From Halomonas sp. 25-S5 (GTDB lineage: Bacteria; Pseudomonadota; Gammaproteobacteria; Pseudomonadales; Halomonadaceae), in contig NZ_JARANV010000017.1 in NCBI RefSeq assembly GCF_029889845.1, positions 1-64,000 on the forward strand: a stretch of 64,000 bases of DNA, written 5' to 3'. Position numbers and translations under genes: made by a program. Of the stretch, positions 28,797 to 36,961 are shown piece after piece. How positions within the stretch are numbered: position 1 is the stretch's first letter; each line of letters starts with the position of its first letter. Under the pieces are notes generated by a model, which saw nothing but the letters and a program-made list of their open reading frames with translations, did no database searches and was not told the origin of the DNA.

Positions 28797-29936
28797 CTAG
28801 AGCACCACCAGGTTGTCGCGGTGGATCAGCTCCGGCGCCTCCATGTAGCCGAGGATGGCCTCGATCTGGTGGCTGGGCTTGCCGACCAGCAGACGGGCCT
28901 CGTCGGCGCCGTAGTTGACCAGCCCCTTGGCCACGCGATGCCCCTGGTCGTCGACGCAGAGCACCATGTCGCCGCGGCGGAACTGGCCGCTGACCGCGGT
29001 CACCCCCACCGCCAGCAGGCTGGAGCCGCTGCCCTTGAGCACCTTCACCGCGCCGGCATCCAGGGTCAGGCTGCCGCATACCTGCAGCTGCCCCGCCAGC
29101 CAGCGCTTGCGCGCCGCCATTGGCGCCTGCTCGGGCAGCAGCAAGGTACCCAGCCGCTCGCCTTCGGCCAGGCGGCCGAGCACCGCCGGCTGACGACCGC
29201 TAGCGATCACCGTGACCGCGCCGGAGCGGGCCGCCAGCTGGGCCGCGCGCACCTTGGTGGCCATGCCGCCGCGACCGAGCACCCCGCCGCCGCCAGCCAC
29301 CGCGGCCAGGCTCGGGTCGTCGGCGCGCCCCTCGGCGATCAGCCGCGCCTGGGGATTGCTGCGCGGGTCGGCATCGAACAGCCCCTCCTGGTCGGTGAGG
29401 ATCACCAGTGCGTCGGCCTCCAGCAGGTTGGCCACCAGGGCCCCCAGGGTGTCGTTGTCGCCGAAGCGGATCTCGTCGGTGACCACGGTGTCGTTCTCGT
29501 TGACCACCGGCACCACCCCCAACGCGACCAGAGTGCGCAGCGCCGACCGGGCGTTGAGGTAGCGCTTGCGGTTGGAAAGGTCGTCGTGAGTGAGCAGCAC
29601 CTGGGCGGAGAGCAGGCCATGGCGGGCGAAGTGGCCCTCGTAGCACTCGGTGAGGCCATTCTGGCCCACCGCCGCCGCGGCCTGCAGTTCGTGGACCGCC
29701 GAGGGACGCACCTGCCAGCCCAGGCGCGCCATGCCGGCTGCCACCGCGCCAGAGGAGACCAGCACTACCTCGATGCCGCGACGGTGCAGTTCGGCAATCT
29801 GATCCACCCAGCCGCCGATGGCCGCCTCGTCCAGCGCGCGGCCGTCGTTGGTCAATAACGCGCTGCCGATCTTGACCACCACCCGGCGGGCGCCCACCAG
29901 CGACTCGCGGCCAGGATTCGCAACCCCTTCCGTCAT
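28797..29936 (-). CDS. proB: Glutamate 5-kinase
   Basis: ProB phosphorylates glutamate in the first step of proline synthesis and is the feedback-inhibited control point. In a salt-tolerant organism, proline may also serve as a compatible solute. An amino acid kinase domain ([56 protein letters not shown]) is followed by a C-terminal PUA domain (about 285-365). ATG 29936 follows AGGA by 6 bases and gives 379 residues. In relatives proB directly follows obgE; here a TA pair sits between them. Confidence 0.95.
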   Translation of the reverse strand: MTEGVANPGRESLVGARRVVVKIGSALLTNDGRALDEAAIGGWVDQIAELHRRGIEVVLVSSGAVAAGMARLGWQVRPSAVHELQAAAAVGQNGLTECYEGHFARHGLLSAQVLLTHDDLSNRKRYLNARSALRTLVALGVVPVVNENDTVVTDEIRFGDNDTLGALVANLLEADALVILTDQEGLFDADPRSNPQARLIAEGRADDPSLAAVAGGGGVLGRGGMATKVRAAQLAARSGAVTVIASGRQPAVLGRLAEGERLGTLLLPEQAPMAARKRWLAGQLQVCGSLTLDAGAVKVLKGSGSSLLAVGVTAVSGQFRRGDMVLCVDDQGHRVAKGLVNYGADEARLLVGKPSHQIEAILGYMEAPELIHRDNLVVL

Positions 29937-29964
29937 CTTGATTCCTGATGTTGTCTTTGCAGGG

Positions 29965-30306
29965 TTAAGGACGATCACTCAGCTCGACCAAGGGCTCACC
30001 CTGCGATAACAGCTCGAGCGCGGCCGGCAACAGCCTCTGCAGCACGTCCCGCATACGCGCATTCGTAGTGTTCCCCATGGTGATCCAGATGACACGCGGC
30101 GGCGGGCCGTGACGCTCTAGAAGATCAGGAAAATCTCGATCCTTGGTCAACACGACAATCTCCGCCTTGCTTGCTGCGGAAAATATCTCCTCATCCGACG
30201 CATCACGATAGCCAAGCCAGCGGGCAGAATAGGCCTCGATACCCAGAGTTTCGGTTATCCAGGGCGCCAGGTGGGGAGACAGTTGAGCATCAACCCAGAG
30301 GATCAT
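29965..30306 (-). CDS. DUF5615 PIN-like toxin
   Basis: This 113-residue protein begins [17 protein letters not shown] and continues [29 protein letters not shown]...RVIWITMGN, the acidic-residue pattern of DUF5615/Mut7-C-like PIN nucleases (Asp 6, Asp/Glu in the middle, KDxDF). Its ATG overlaps the upstream DUF433 stop by 4 bases, forming a toxin-antitoxin pair. PIN-type RNase activity is inferred from the fold; targets are unknown. Confidence 0.85.
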   Translation of the reverse strand: MILWVDAQLSPHLAPWITETLGIEAYSARWLGYRDASDEEIFSAASKAEIVVLTKDRDFPDLLERHGPPPRVIWITMGNTTNARMRDVLQRLLPAALELLSQGEPLVELSDRP

Positions 30307-30527
30307 GCCGCAAGGACGGGGTGGCCGAGACGGCGCGCGGCGAACTGCAGACACGCCAGGACATCCTCCTGCTCCAGATCCGGCAGCTCTTCGAGCACCT
30401 CCTGCGCGGTCAACCCTTGCCCCAGCAAGTCGAGCACATCCACCACCCGGATACGCATGCCGCGGACACAGGGCCTGCCCCCGCACTGCGAGGGGTCGAT
30501 CGTGATACGACGCAACAAGTCACTCAT
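30303..30527 (-). CDS. DUF433 antitoxin
   Basis: This 74-residue protein has the DUF433 core ITIDPSQCGGRPCVRGMRIRVVDVLDLLGQGLTAQEVLEELPDLEQEDVLACLQFAA, a small helix-turn-helix fold that partners DUF5615 toxins. AGGAGGTG lies 4 bases before the ATG. The antitoxin-first order is opposite to the brnTA pairs in this window. The pair interrupts the usual obgE-proB adjacency. Confidence 0.87.
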   Translation of the reverse strand: MSDLLRRITIDPSQCGGRPCVRGMRIRVVDVLDLLGQGLTAQEVLEELPDLEQEDVLACLQFAARRLGHPVLAA

Positions 30528-30572
30528 CCGGCACCTCCTCTCGTATCGCCCACCTGGCCTCAGTCTACTTCA

Positions 30573-31760
30573 TCACGGCGCGTATTCGACCTCGACGTCG
30601 TAGTCGTCGTCATCGAAATCGTCGTCACCCTCGTCGGCCGGCTTGCGCTTGCGGCCCAGGCGTGCCTCGGTGCGGGCCACCGCCTCGTCCTCCATGCGCA
30701 CGCGCATCTCGCGGGCCCGCTCGGCGGCCTCCTCGTCCTCGTTCTCGAGGCGGCGCTGCTCGGTGAGCCAGCGGTAGGCGGCCTGGACCAGGGCATCGGT
30801 GCCGTCGCTGGAAATCGCCGAGATGCGAAACACCGGCCCCTCCCAGCCGAGCCGGCGGACGATCTCATCGGCCACCGCCTCGCGCTCCTCGGCCGGCAGC
30901 AGGTCGAGCTTGTTGAGCACCAGCCAGCGCGGCAACTCGGCCAGCGCCGGCGAGAACTCGCCCAGCTCGTGGATGATCGCCTCGGCGGCCGCCACCGGGT
31001 CGGACTCGTCGAAGGGCGCCACGTCGACCACATGGAACAGCAACCGGGTGCGGGTCAGGTGCTTGAGGAAGCGCAGCCCCAGGCCCGCACCGTCGGAGGC
31101 ACCCTCGATCAGGCCGGGCACGTCGGCCATCACGAAGTGCTCATGCAGGCCGAGCTTCACCACGCCCAGGTTGGGCACCAGAGTGGTGAACGGATAATTG
31201 GCGACCTTGGGCTTGGCCGCAGAGACGGAACGGATCAATGTCGACTTGCCGGCATTGGGCAGGCCCAGCAGGCCCACGTCGGCCATCACCTTCATCTCGA
31301 AGCGCAGGTTACGACGCTCGCCCTCGGTGCCCGGCGTGGTACGCCGCGGCGCCCGGTTGGTGGAGGACTTGAAGTGGATGTTGCCAAGCCCCCGGCGGCC
31401 GCCCTGGGCGACCGGCACCACCTGGCCGATCTCGGTGACGTCGGCGATCACCTCGAGGGTATCCTCGTCGATTACCGTGGTGCCCACCGGCACCTTGACG
31501 TGCAGGTCATCGCCGGCGCGCCCGCTCATCTGCCGCCCCATGCCGGGCTGGCCATTCTGCGCCTTGTAGAAGCGCTGGTACTTGAAGTCGATGAGGGTAT
31601 TGAGGGCATCGTCACCGATCAGGTAGACGCTGCCGCCATGACCCCCATCGCCGCCGTCGGGGCCACCCTTGGGCACGTACTTCTCGCGGCGGAAGCTCAG
31701 GCAGCCATTGCCGCCATTGCCGGCTTCCACGATGATCGAGGCTTCGTCGACGAACTGCAT
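30573..31760 (-). CDS. obgE: Obg-family GTPase (ObgE/CgtA)
   Basis: This essential GTPase acts in 50S subunit maturation and the stress response. The glycine-rich N-terminal Obg fold (about 1-158; [27 protein letters not shown]) precedes the G domain with G1 GLPNAGKST (about 166-174), [14 protein letters not shown] and an SA-type motif. The C-terminus ends in a run of Asp/Glu, typical of gammaproteobacterial Obg. The order rplU-rpmA-obgE is conserved. The 395-residue length is normal. Confidence 0.97.
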   Translation of the reverse strand: MQFVDEASIIVEAGNGGNGCLSFRREKYVPKGGPDGGDGGHGGSVYLIGDDALNTLIDFKYQRFYKAQNGQPGMGRQMSGRAGDDLHVKVPVGTTVIDEDTLEVIADVTEIGQVVPVAQGGRRGLGNIHFKSSTNRAPRRTTPGTEGERRNLRFEMKVMADVGLLGLPNAGKSTLIRSVSAAKPKVANYPFTTLVPNLGVVKLGLHEHFVMADVPGLIEGASDGAGLGLRFLKHLTRTRLLFHVVDVAPFDESDPVAAAEAIIHELGEFSPALAELPRWLVLNKLDLLPAEEREAVADEIVRRLGWEGPVFRISAISSDGTDALVQAAYRWLTEQRRLENEDEEAAERAREMRVRMEDEAVARTEARLGRKRKPADEGDDDFDDDDYDVEVEYAP

Positions 31761-31798
31761 CTCTCACTCTCCTGACGGCCTGTGCCGCCATGATACAA

Positions 31799-31824
31799 GA
31801 AGGCCCCGCCTGGGCGGGGCCTTC
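31799..31824 (-). terminator. Hairpin between rpmA and obgE
   Basis: A 12-bp perfect stem with a minimal loop (GAAGGCCCCGCC and its complement) lies 22 bases past the rpmA stop. On the minus strand it is followed by TTGTAT, so it is a partial terminator that probably lowers obgE expression relative to the ribosomal proteins. Confidence 0.7.
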
Positions 31825-31845
31825 TCGCTGCAAGCGTCAGGGGTC

Positions 31846-32103
31846 TCAGGCGGAGACGATACTGACGAACTTGCGGTTCTTCGGACCCTTGATCTCGAAC
31901 TTGACTACGCCCTCGTCCAGCGCGAACAGCGTGTGGTCCTTGCCGATACCGACGCCGGTACCGGCGTGGAACTTGGTGCCACGCTGGCGCACGATGATGT
32001 TGCCCGGGTTGACGACCTGGCCGCCGAACAGCTTGACGCCGAGGCGTTTGGATTCGCTGTCGCGACCGTTACGGGTGGAACCCGCTGCCTTCTTGTGAGC
32101 CAT
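31846..32103 (-). CDS. rpmA: 50S ribosomal protein L27
   Basis: The 85-residue protein begins [23 protein letters not shown], the flexible N-terminus that reaches the peptidyl transferase centre, and continues [22 protein letters not shown]. No Firmicute-type cleavable N-terminal extension is present. It is 58 bases downstream of rplU in the same operon. Confidence 0.97.
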   Translation of the reverse strand: MAHKKAAGSTRNGRDSESKRLGVKLFGGQVVNPGNIIVRQRGTKFHAGTGVGIGKDHTLFALDEGVVKFEIKGPKNRKFVSIVSA

Positions 32104-32161
32104 TGCAAAATCCTCGCTCGTTCAGGGGAGTCTCTCGAAAAGCGTTCCGCTGGCGCGGCGC

Positions 32162-32473
32162 TTACGCAGAGATCCCGGTGATCTTGACTTCAGTGAACCA
32201 CTGGCGGTGGCCCTGACGCTTCATGCTGTGCTTGCGACGACGGAACTTGATGATGGTGACCTTGTCACCACGGCCGTGGGAGACGACCTCGGCCGCCACC
32301 TTGGCACCGTCGATCAGCGGGGCGCCGATCGTGACGTCCTCGTCGTTGCCGACCAGCAGGACCTCGTCGAATTCGATCGTGTCGCCGGTCGGCACTTCCA
32401 GCTTCTCGAGCTTGAGAGTCTGGCCTTCCTGAACGCGGTACTGCTTGCCACCGCTCTTGATAACTGCGTACAT
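32162..32473 (-). CDS. rplU: 50S ribosomal protein L21
   Basis: The 103-residue protein is the length of E. coli L21. It opens [18 protein letters not shown] and closes [31 protein letters not shown], both diagnostic. ATG 32473 is chosen from the family; the frame is open well upstream but that is leader. It is the first gene of rplU-rpmA(-obgE) and divergent from ispB, as in E. coli. Confidence 0.97.
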   Translation of the reverse strand: MYAVIKSGGKQYRVQEGQTLKLEKLEVPTGDTIEFDEVLLVGNDEDVTIGAPLIDGAKVAAEVVSHGRGDKVTIIKFRRRKHSMKRQGHRQWFTEVKITGISA

Positions 32474-32578
32474 GCTTTTTTCTCCAGGACTCATCGGGTG
32501 TTGGCTCTTCATCGACCTGCTGCGAGTGGCGCCCCTTCCGGCAGCCATCTGACAGGGAGCATGATGAGTGGGTCGCGG

Positions 32579-32607
32579 ATTATAACCGCGGGCGAACGAC
32601 CGCACAA
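32579..32607 (-). promoter_or_regulatory. rplU operon promoter
   Basis: The minus strand reads TTGTGC (32607-32602), a 17-base spacer and a perfect TATAAT (32584-32579). The leader to the rplU start would be about 100 bases. Confidence 0.75.
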
Positions 32608-32669
32608 CCCGTGAGGCAGGCTCCCGGGGGCGAGGTCGGCGACCCTGCCGAGGGCCCGCCAGCACCGGC

Positions 32670-32698
32670 TTGACGCCCCCATGGGGGCCCCATAGCAT
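32670..32698 (+). promoter_or_regulatory. Putative ispB promoter
   Basis: TTGACG (32670-32675), a 17-base spacer and TAGCAT (32693-32698) precede ispB by 70 bases. The spacer contains the palindrome CCCCCATGGGGG, which could be a protein site. Confidence 0.5.
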
Positions 32699-32766
32699 GG
32701 CCGGCAACCCGATGCCCGAAGAGGCGCCCGTCGCCCCGGCCCCACCTACCCGTCGAAACCGCCTCC

Positions 32767-33774
32767 ATGCCAGCCAACCCCTCACCGCCCCAGTCACCCA
32801 GCACCGCTCCCGCATCGCCCCTGCATGCCGCGGTCGCCGATGACTTCCTCGCCGTGGACCGCACGATCATGGACCAGCTCGCCTCGCGCGTCCCGCTGGT
32901 GGAGACCATCGGCCAGTACATCATCGAGAGCGGCGGCAAGCGGTTGCGCCCGCTGCTGGTGCTGCTGGCGGCGCGCTCACTGGGCTACGCGGGCGACCGG
33001 CACATCACCCTGGCCACCCTGGTCGAGTTCATGCACACCTCGACGCTGCTGCATGACGACGTGGTCGACGAGTCCCACCTGCGCCGCGGCAAGGCCACGG
33101 CCAACGATGCCTGGGGCAACGCCCCCTCGGTGCTGGTGGGCGACTTCCTCTACTCCCGCTCCTTCCAGATGATGGTGGAAGTGGGGTCCATGCGCATCAT
33201 GAACGTGCTCTCGCGGGCCACCTGCACCATTGCCGAGGGCGAGGTGCAGCAGCTCACCAACGTGGGCAACCCCGACACCGACGAGGCGACCTACTTCGAG
33301 ACCATCCAGGGCAAGACCGCCATGCTCTTCGAGGCGGCCTCCCACAGCGGCGCCATCCTCGCCGACGCCACCCCGGAACAGGAAGTGGCGCTGCAATACT
33401 ACGGCCGCTACCTGGGCCTGGCCTTCCAGCTGATCGACGACCTGCTCGACTACCAGGGCGACGCCGAGGCGATGGGCAAGAACGTGGGCGATGACCTGGC
33501 CGAGGGCAAGCCGACCCTGCCGCTGATCAAGGCCATGGTCGCCGGCACCCCCGCGCAGCGAGACCTGGTGCGCCAGGCCATCCGCGAGGGCGGCCTCGAG
33601 CACCTGGACGAGGTGCTGGCCATCGTCCGCGACACCGGCGCCCTGGACTACACCCGGGCCCGCGCCGAGGAGATGGCCGACAAGGCCCTGGCACAGCTCG
33701 ACGCGCTGCCCGAGAGCCCCTTCCGCGACAGCATGGCCCAGCTCGCCCGCCTGGCCGTTGACCGGCAGAACTGA
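32767..33774 (+). CDS. ispB: Octaprenyl-diphosphate synthase-type polyprenyl synthetase
   Basis: This trans-polyprenyl synthase makes the ubiquinone side chain from FPP and IPP. Both Asp-rich motifs are present: [10 protein letters not shown] (first DDxxD) and [13 protein letters not shown] (second). [18 protein letters not shown] is the IPP-binding region. The 335 residues include a Pro/Ser-rich N-terminal stretch of about 20 residues. The chain length (C8 or C9) cannot be read from sequence by eye. It is divergent from rplU, a conserved arrangement. Confidence 0.94.
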   Translation: MPANPSPPQSPSTAPASPLHAAVADDFLAVDRTIMDQLASRVPLVETIGQYIIESGGKRLRPLLVLLAARSLGYAGDRHITLATLVEFMHTSTLLHDDVVDESHLRRGKATANDAWGNAPSVLVGDFLYSRSFQMMVEVGSMRIMNVLSRATCTIAEGEVQQLTNVGNPDTDEATYFETIQGKTAMLFEAASHSGAILADATPEQEVALQYYGRYLGLAFQLIDDLLDYQGDAEAMGKNVGDDLAEGKPTLPLIKAMVAGTPAQRDLVRQAIREGGLEHLDEVLAIVRDTGALDYTRARAEEMADKALAQLDALPESPFRDSMAQLARLAVDRQN

Positions 33775-33798
33775 GCGCCGCAAAGCCGCTCAGGGGGC

Positions 33799-33826
33799 TT
33801 GCATGCCGGCACGGCTTGCGTATAAT
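33799..33826 (+). promoter_or_regulatory. Promoter of tRNA-Pro
   Basis: TTGCAT (33799-33804), 16 bases and a perfect TATAAT (33821-33826) are followed by GCGCTCC, a GC-rich discriminator typical of stable RNA genes. The -10 ends 40 bases before the tRNA. Confidence 0.8.
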
Positions 33827-33866
33827 GCGCTCCGTCGGTCAGCACAGCCCCGACGCTTAAAAAATT

Positions 33867-33943
33867 CGGAGTATAGCTCAGCTTGGTAGAGCGCTGCCTT
33901 CGGGAGGCAGAGGTCGTAGGTTCGAATCCTGCTACTCCGACCA
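33867..33943 (+). tRNA. tRNA-Pro (anticodon CGG)
   Basis: The 77-base gene folds as a full cloverleaf. The acceptor stem is CGGAGTA/TACTCCG. The D arm contains AGCTCAG...GAGC. The anticodon stem-loop CTGCC-TTCGGGA-GGCAG has anticodon CGG, and the T arm contains TTCGAAT. CCA is encoded at 33941-33943. It has its own promoter and terminator. Confidence 0.97.
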
Positions 33944-33953
33944 AGAATTCAGT

Positions 33954-33993
33954 AAAAACGGCCACTTAGCTCACATGAGCGGCGGCCGTTTTT
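33954..33993 (+). terminator. Terminator after tRNA-Pro
   Basis: AAAAACGGCC (33954-33963) pairs with GGCCGTTTTT (33984-33993), with an inner GCTCA/TGAGC stem. It lies 10 bases after the tRNA 3' end and can act in both directions, also serving the convergent DUF808 gene. Confidence 0.88.
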
Positions 33994-34040
33994 CGTTTCG
34001 CCCAATCAGGTGACGCCCAAGACGCGCGCGCGTCCGCCCC

Positions 34041-34970
34041 TCACGCCCCTCTTGCGCCCCACAGCCGCTGCCCCAGGGTCACCGCGGCCAGCACGGCCGC
34101 GCCCACCACCAGGCCGAAGAGCATATTGAGCAGCGACGGGCCCAGGCCATGGACCACGGCACCGAGTCCCGGGATGTCGAATTGCGCCTCGGCCACGCCC
34201 TGGATCAGATGGTGGACCACGGGGATGCCATGGGTGAGGATGCCGCCGCCGACCAGGAACATCGCCAGGGTACCGACCACCGACAGCCCCCTCATCAGGT
34301 AGGGCGCCCCCGCCAGCAGGCCACGCCCCAGCCCACTGAGCAGGCCGTTGCGTCGGCTCAGGTACAGCCCCAGATCGTCGATCTTGACGATGCCGGCCAC
34401 CAGGCCATAGACCCCCAGGGTCATCAGCAGGCCGATCCCCACCAGCACCGCGACCTGCTGTGTCAGGGCGACACCCGCCACCGTGCCCAGGGTGATGACG
34501 ATGATCTCGGCAGAGAGGATGAAGTCGGTGCGAACCGCCCCCCGAATCTTGTCCTTCTCGAAGGCCCGCATGTCGACCTGCTCGTCGGCCATCGCCGCGA
34601 GGCGCCGGCGATGCGCCTCATCTTCCTCGCCGCCGTGCAGGAACTTGTGCGCCAGCTTCTCGAACCCCTCGTAGCAGAGGTAGGCCCCGCCGAACATCAG
34701 CAGCAGGGTGACTGCCCAAGGCAGCAGGGCACTGACCAGCAGCGCCGCCGGAATCAGGATCAGCTTGTTGACCAGCGAGCCCCGGGCCACCGCCCAGACC
34801 ACCGGCAGTTCCCGGTCGGCGTCGACGCCAGTGACCTGCTGGGCGTTGAGGGCCAGGTCGTCCCCCAGCACGCCAGCAGTCTTCTTGGCCGCCACCTTGG
34901 TCATCAACGAGACATCGTCAAGGATGGTGGCGATGTCGTCGATCAGGGTGAGAAGACTGCTGCCGGCCAC
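34041..34970 (-). CDS. DUF808 family inner-membrane protein (YedI-like)
   Basis: This 309-residue protein starts MAGSSLLTLIDDIATILDDVSLMTKVAAKKTAGVLGDDLALNA, the DUF808 N-terminus. Several membrane helices follow, with GGAYLCYEGFEKLAHKF and KDKIRGAVRTDFILSAEIIVI, also family motifs. A charged loop (HGGEEDEAHRRR) separates helices two and three. The function of the family is unknown. It faces the tRNA-Pro terminator and is 56 bases downstream of the stress-protein gene in the same direction. Confidence 0.88.
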   Translation of the reverse strand: MAGSSLLTLIDDIATILDDVSLMTKVAAKKTAGVLGDDLALNAQQVTGVDADRELPVVWAVARGSLVNKLILIPAALLVSALLPWAVTLLLMFGGAYLCYEGFEKLAHKFLHGGEEDEAHRRRLAAMADEQVDMRAFEKDKIRGAVRTDFILSAEIIVITLGTVAGVALTQQVAVLVGIGLLMTLGVYGLVAGIVKIDDLGLYLSRRNGLLSGLGRGLLAGAPYLMRGLSVVGTLAMFLVGGGILTHGIPVVHHLIQGVAEAQFDIPGLGAVVHGLGPSLLNMLFGLVVGAAVLAAVTLGQRLWGARGA

Positions 34971-35026
34971 GGTAGGGGCTCCTTGTCATTGGGCAGTCCC
35001 GCATGTCCGGCGGGCACCAGCGCGCC

Positions 35027-35479
35027 TCAGGTCACGGTAATGACGGTGCAGCCGGCGGTGTGACTGACCTTGTGGGAGACGCTGCCGAACACCATACCAC
35101 GCACGTCGCTGACACCACGGCTGCCCATGACGATGGCATCGACGCCGAGCGCCTCGGCTTCGCCGACGATCAGCTCCGCCTGACGGCCCTGGCGGATCAC
35201 CTCCTTGACCTCGATGCCGGAGAGATCGACGGTGGCGCGAGCCTTGTCGATCACCTTGTGGGCCTCCTCCTTCATCCCGGCCGCCAGCTTCTCCCGGTCT
35301 TCCTCGGAGAAGGGTTCGGCGGTGCCGCCGGTGAACAGACCGAGGTTGTCCGGCGGGAACTCGGCCACGGTCATCAGGTGCAGGACGGCGGAGGTCCCCT
35401 TCGCCAGCTGGGCGGCCACCTGGAGCGCCTTCTCGGCATGGCTGGAGCCGTCGAGGGGTACGAGGATTGACTGGTACAT
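35027..35479 (-). CDS. Universal stress protein, ATP-binding type
   Basis: This 150-residue UspA-fold protein has the N-terminal SILVPLDGSSHAEKALQVA and the nucleotide motif GSRGVSDVRGMVFGSVSHKV (the G-2x-G-9x-G(S/T) pattern). ATP binding as in MJ0577-type Usp is therefore expected. In Halomonas one Usp (TeaD) regulates an ectoine TRAP transporter, but no transporter genes are nearby, so that role is not supported here. AAGGGAAG precedes the ATG. Confidence 0.92.
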   Translation of the reverse strand: MYQSILVPLDGSSHAEKALQVAAQLAKGTSAVLHLMTVAEFPPDNLGLFTGGTAEPFSEEDREKLAAGMKEEAHKVIDKARATVDLSGIEVKEVIRQGRQAELIVGEAEALGVDAIVMGSRGVSDVRGMVFGSVSHKVSHTAGCTVITVT

Positions 35480-35504
35480 GATTTCTTCCCTTCAGAGACA
35501 TACC

Positions 35505-35524
35505 GGGGTGCCGCGCGGCACCCC
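35505..35524. promoter_or_regulatory. Perfect 20-bp palindrome upstream of the usp gene
   Basis: GGGGTGCCGC followed by its exact reverse complement lies 25 bases before the usp start codon, in the transcript leader. It could be an operator or an mRNA hairpin near the ribosome site. On the minus strand no T-run follows it. Confidence 0.6.
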
Positions 35525-35687
35525 ACCTGAATCCTAGCCTAGTCGCTGACAACAATCCGGCAATGTCCTAGGTCAAGCGCGTGAGCCGAAACCCATCAGC
35601 GGCCGGGCAAGGCGTATCGCCGCGGTGGCTTTTGCACCAGCGGCTGCATTGGTGTCGGCAGGCGAGGCGCCTGGCCGCCGGGCCCGC

Positions 35688-35930
35688 TCAGTCCGCATCG
35701 CCGTCATCATCGGCCAGGCGCCTGGCCATGGCCTTGCGCGCCTTGTTGCGGTGGTAGAGACGGACCAGGGCGATCCACAGGGCGGCCACCACCATGGCCG
35801 CCAGGGTCCAGCCCTGCCAGGGACGCGCAGCATCCCCCATCAGGGTCTCCAGGGTGATGATCAGGACAAAGCCCGTCGCCTGGCTGGCGATCGCCAGGGC
35901 GCGCAGGGTATCGAAGGCCGGTCGTGCCAT
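35688..35930 (-). CDS. Small two-helix membrane protein of unknown function
   Basis: This 80-residue protein has two predicted membrane segments (about 16-31, ATGFVLIITLETLMG, and 40-58, WTLAAMVVAALWIALVRLY) and a basic then acidic C-terminus (HRNKARKAMARRLADDDGDAD). I do not recognise the family. It is divergent from the TlpA-fusion gene with a 116-base gap and followed by 200 bases without a gene before the usp gene. Coding potential is supported by the alternating hydrophobic and charged layout and GC-rich third positions. Confidence 0.6.
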   Translation of the reverse strand: MARPAFDTLRALAIASQATGFVLIITLETLMGDAARPWQGWTLAAMVVAALWIALVRLYHRNKARKAMARRLADDDGDAD

Positions 35931-36046
35931 GAGTGCTCCCGCTGGATGACAGCCCTGCCCGCCGGCAGTAGGCTTGGCGAAACGAATGCGCCCAGTGTAC
36001 CCGCTGCGGTGCCCGCCGCCGACCTCTCGGGAGTCACCGTCACGCC

Positions 36047-36847
36047 ATGGATGCCATCGCCCTGGGGCCCGTCCTGATCGCGCTGCCGCGTCTCTATGCC
36101 TTCCTCGCCGCCCTGATCCTGCTGGCCGCCAGCGCCTTCCTGCTCGGCCTGCCCCGGGGCCGCCATGCCCGCTGGTTCAACGGCCTGCTGCTGGTCTGGC
36201 TGGTCGGCGCCCGCCTGGGGCATGGGCTGATGAACCTGGCCGCCTATGCCGAGGCGCCACTGGACATCCTCAAGCTCTGGCAGCCCGGCTACCATGGCCT
36301 CTGGGGCCTGCTGGCCGCGCTGGGCTGGACTGCCTGGACGCTGCGCGACCGGCTGGGGGCGATGCTGGGCGGCATGGCCCTGGCGCTGGGCGCCTCGCTG
36401 CTGTGGCTAACGCTGGTCACCCTGGCCCCGCTCGGCGGCGGCATGGCCCTGCGCGAGCTGCCCGACCTCGCCCTGGAGAACCTCGACGGCGAGCAGGTAA
36501 ACTTGGCCTCGCTGTCCGGCGAGCGGGTGGTGGTCAACCTCTGGGCCACCTGGTGCCCACCCTGCCGTCGCGAGATGCCAATATTAGCCGAGGCCGACGC
36601 CCGCGAGGGCGTCACCGTGGTGATCGTCAACCAGGGCGAGGAGCTGCTGCAGGTGGTGCGCTATCTCGATGACCAGGGCCTCGACTTCCGCCATGCCCTT
36701 CTCGACCCGCGCCAGCGGCTGATGGTGCTGGCGGAGTCCCCGGGCCTGCCCACCACTCTGCTGTTCGACGGCGAGGGCCGCGCCCTGGATCAGCACGTGG
36801 GGGAACTCACCCGCGCCCGGCTGTCGACATGGCTGGAGGAGCGCTGA
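36047..36847 (+). CDS. Membrane-anchored TlpA-like thioredoxin fused to an Lgt-like segment
   Basis: The C-terminal half (about 130-266) is a periplasmic TlpA/ResE-type thioredoxin domain with the redox motif WATWCPPCRREMP and the cis-Pro segment GLPTTLLFD. The N-terminal half has about four membrane helices. Within it, GARLGHGLMNLAAYAEAPLDILKLWQPGYHGLWGLL resembles part of prolipoprotein diacylglyceryl transferase (Lgt: GGRIGY...W.GGMSFHGG). Only that segment of Lgt is present, so transferase activity is unlikely. The likely role is periplasmic disulfide reduction, possibly in cytochrome maturation or oxidative defence. Confidence 0.85.
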   Translation: MDAIALGPVLIALPRLYAFLAALILLAASAFLLGLPRGRHARWFNGLLLVWLVGARLGHGLMNLAAYAEAPLDILKLWQPGYHGLWGLLAALGWTAWTLRDRLGAMLGGMALALGASLLWLTLVTLAPLGGGMALRELPDLALENLDGEQVNLASLSGERVVVNLWATWCPPCRREMPILAEADAREGVTVVIVNQGEELLQVVRYLDDQGLDFRHALLDPRQRLMVLAESPGLPTTLLFDGEGRALDQHVGELTRARLSTWLEER

Positions 36848-36961
36848 TCGAAGCGAGTGCTTAAGCCGCGCCGGGCTTTGCTGTACGATACCGCGCCCTG
36901 TCGCCGCCGGGCCGGGTGTGGCCAGCGGCACCGAACCGATCCCAAGCATCCCCGAGGCACC

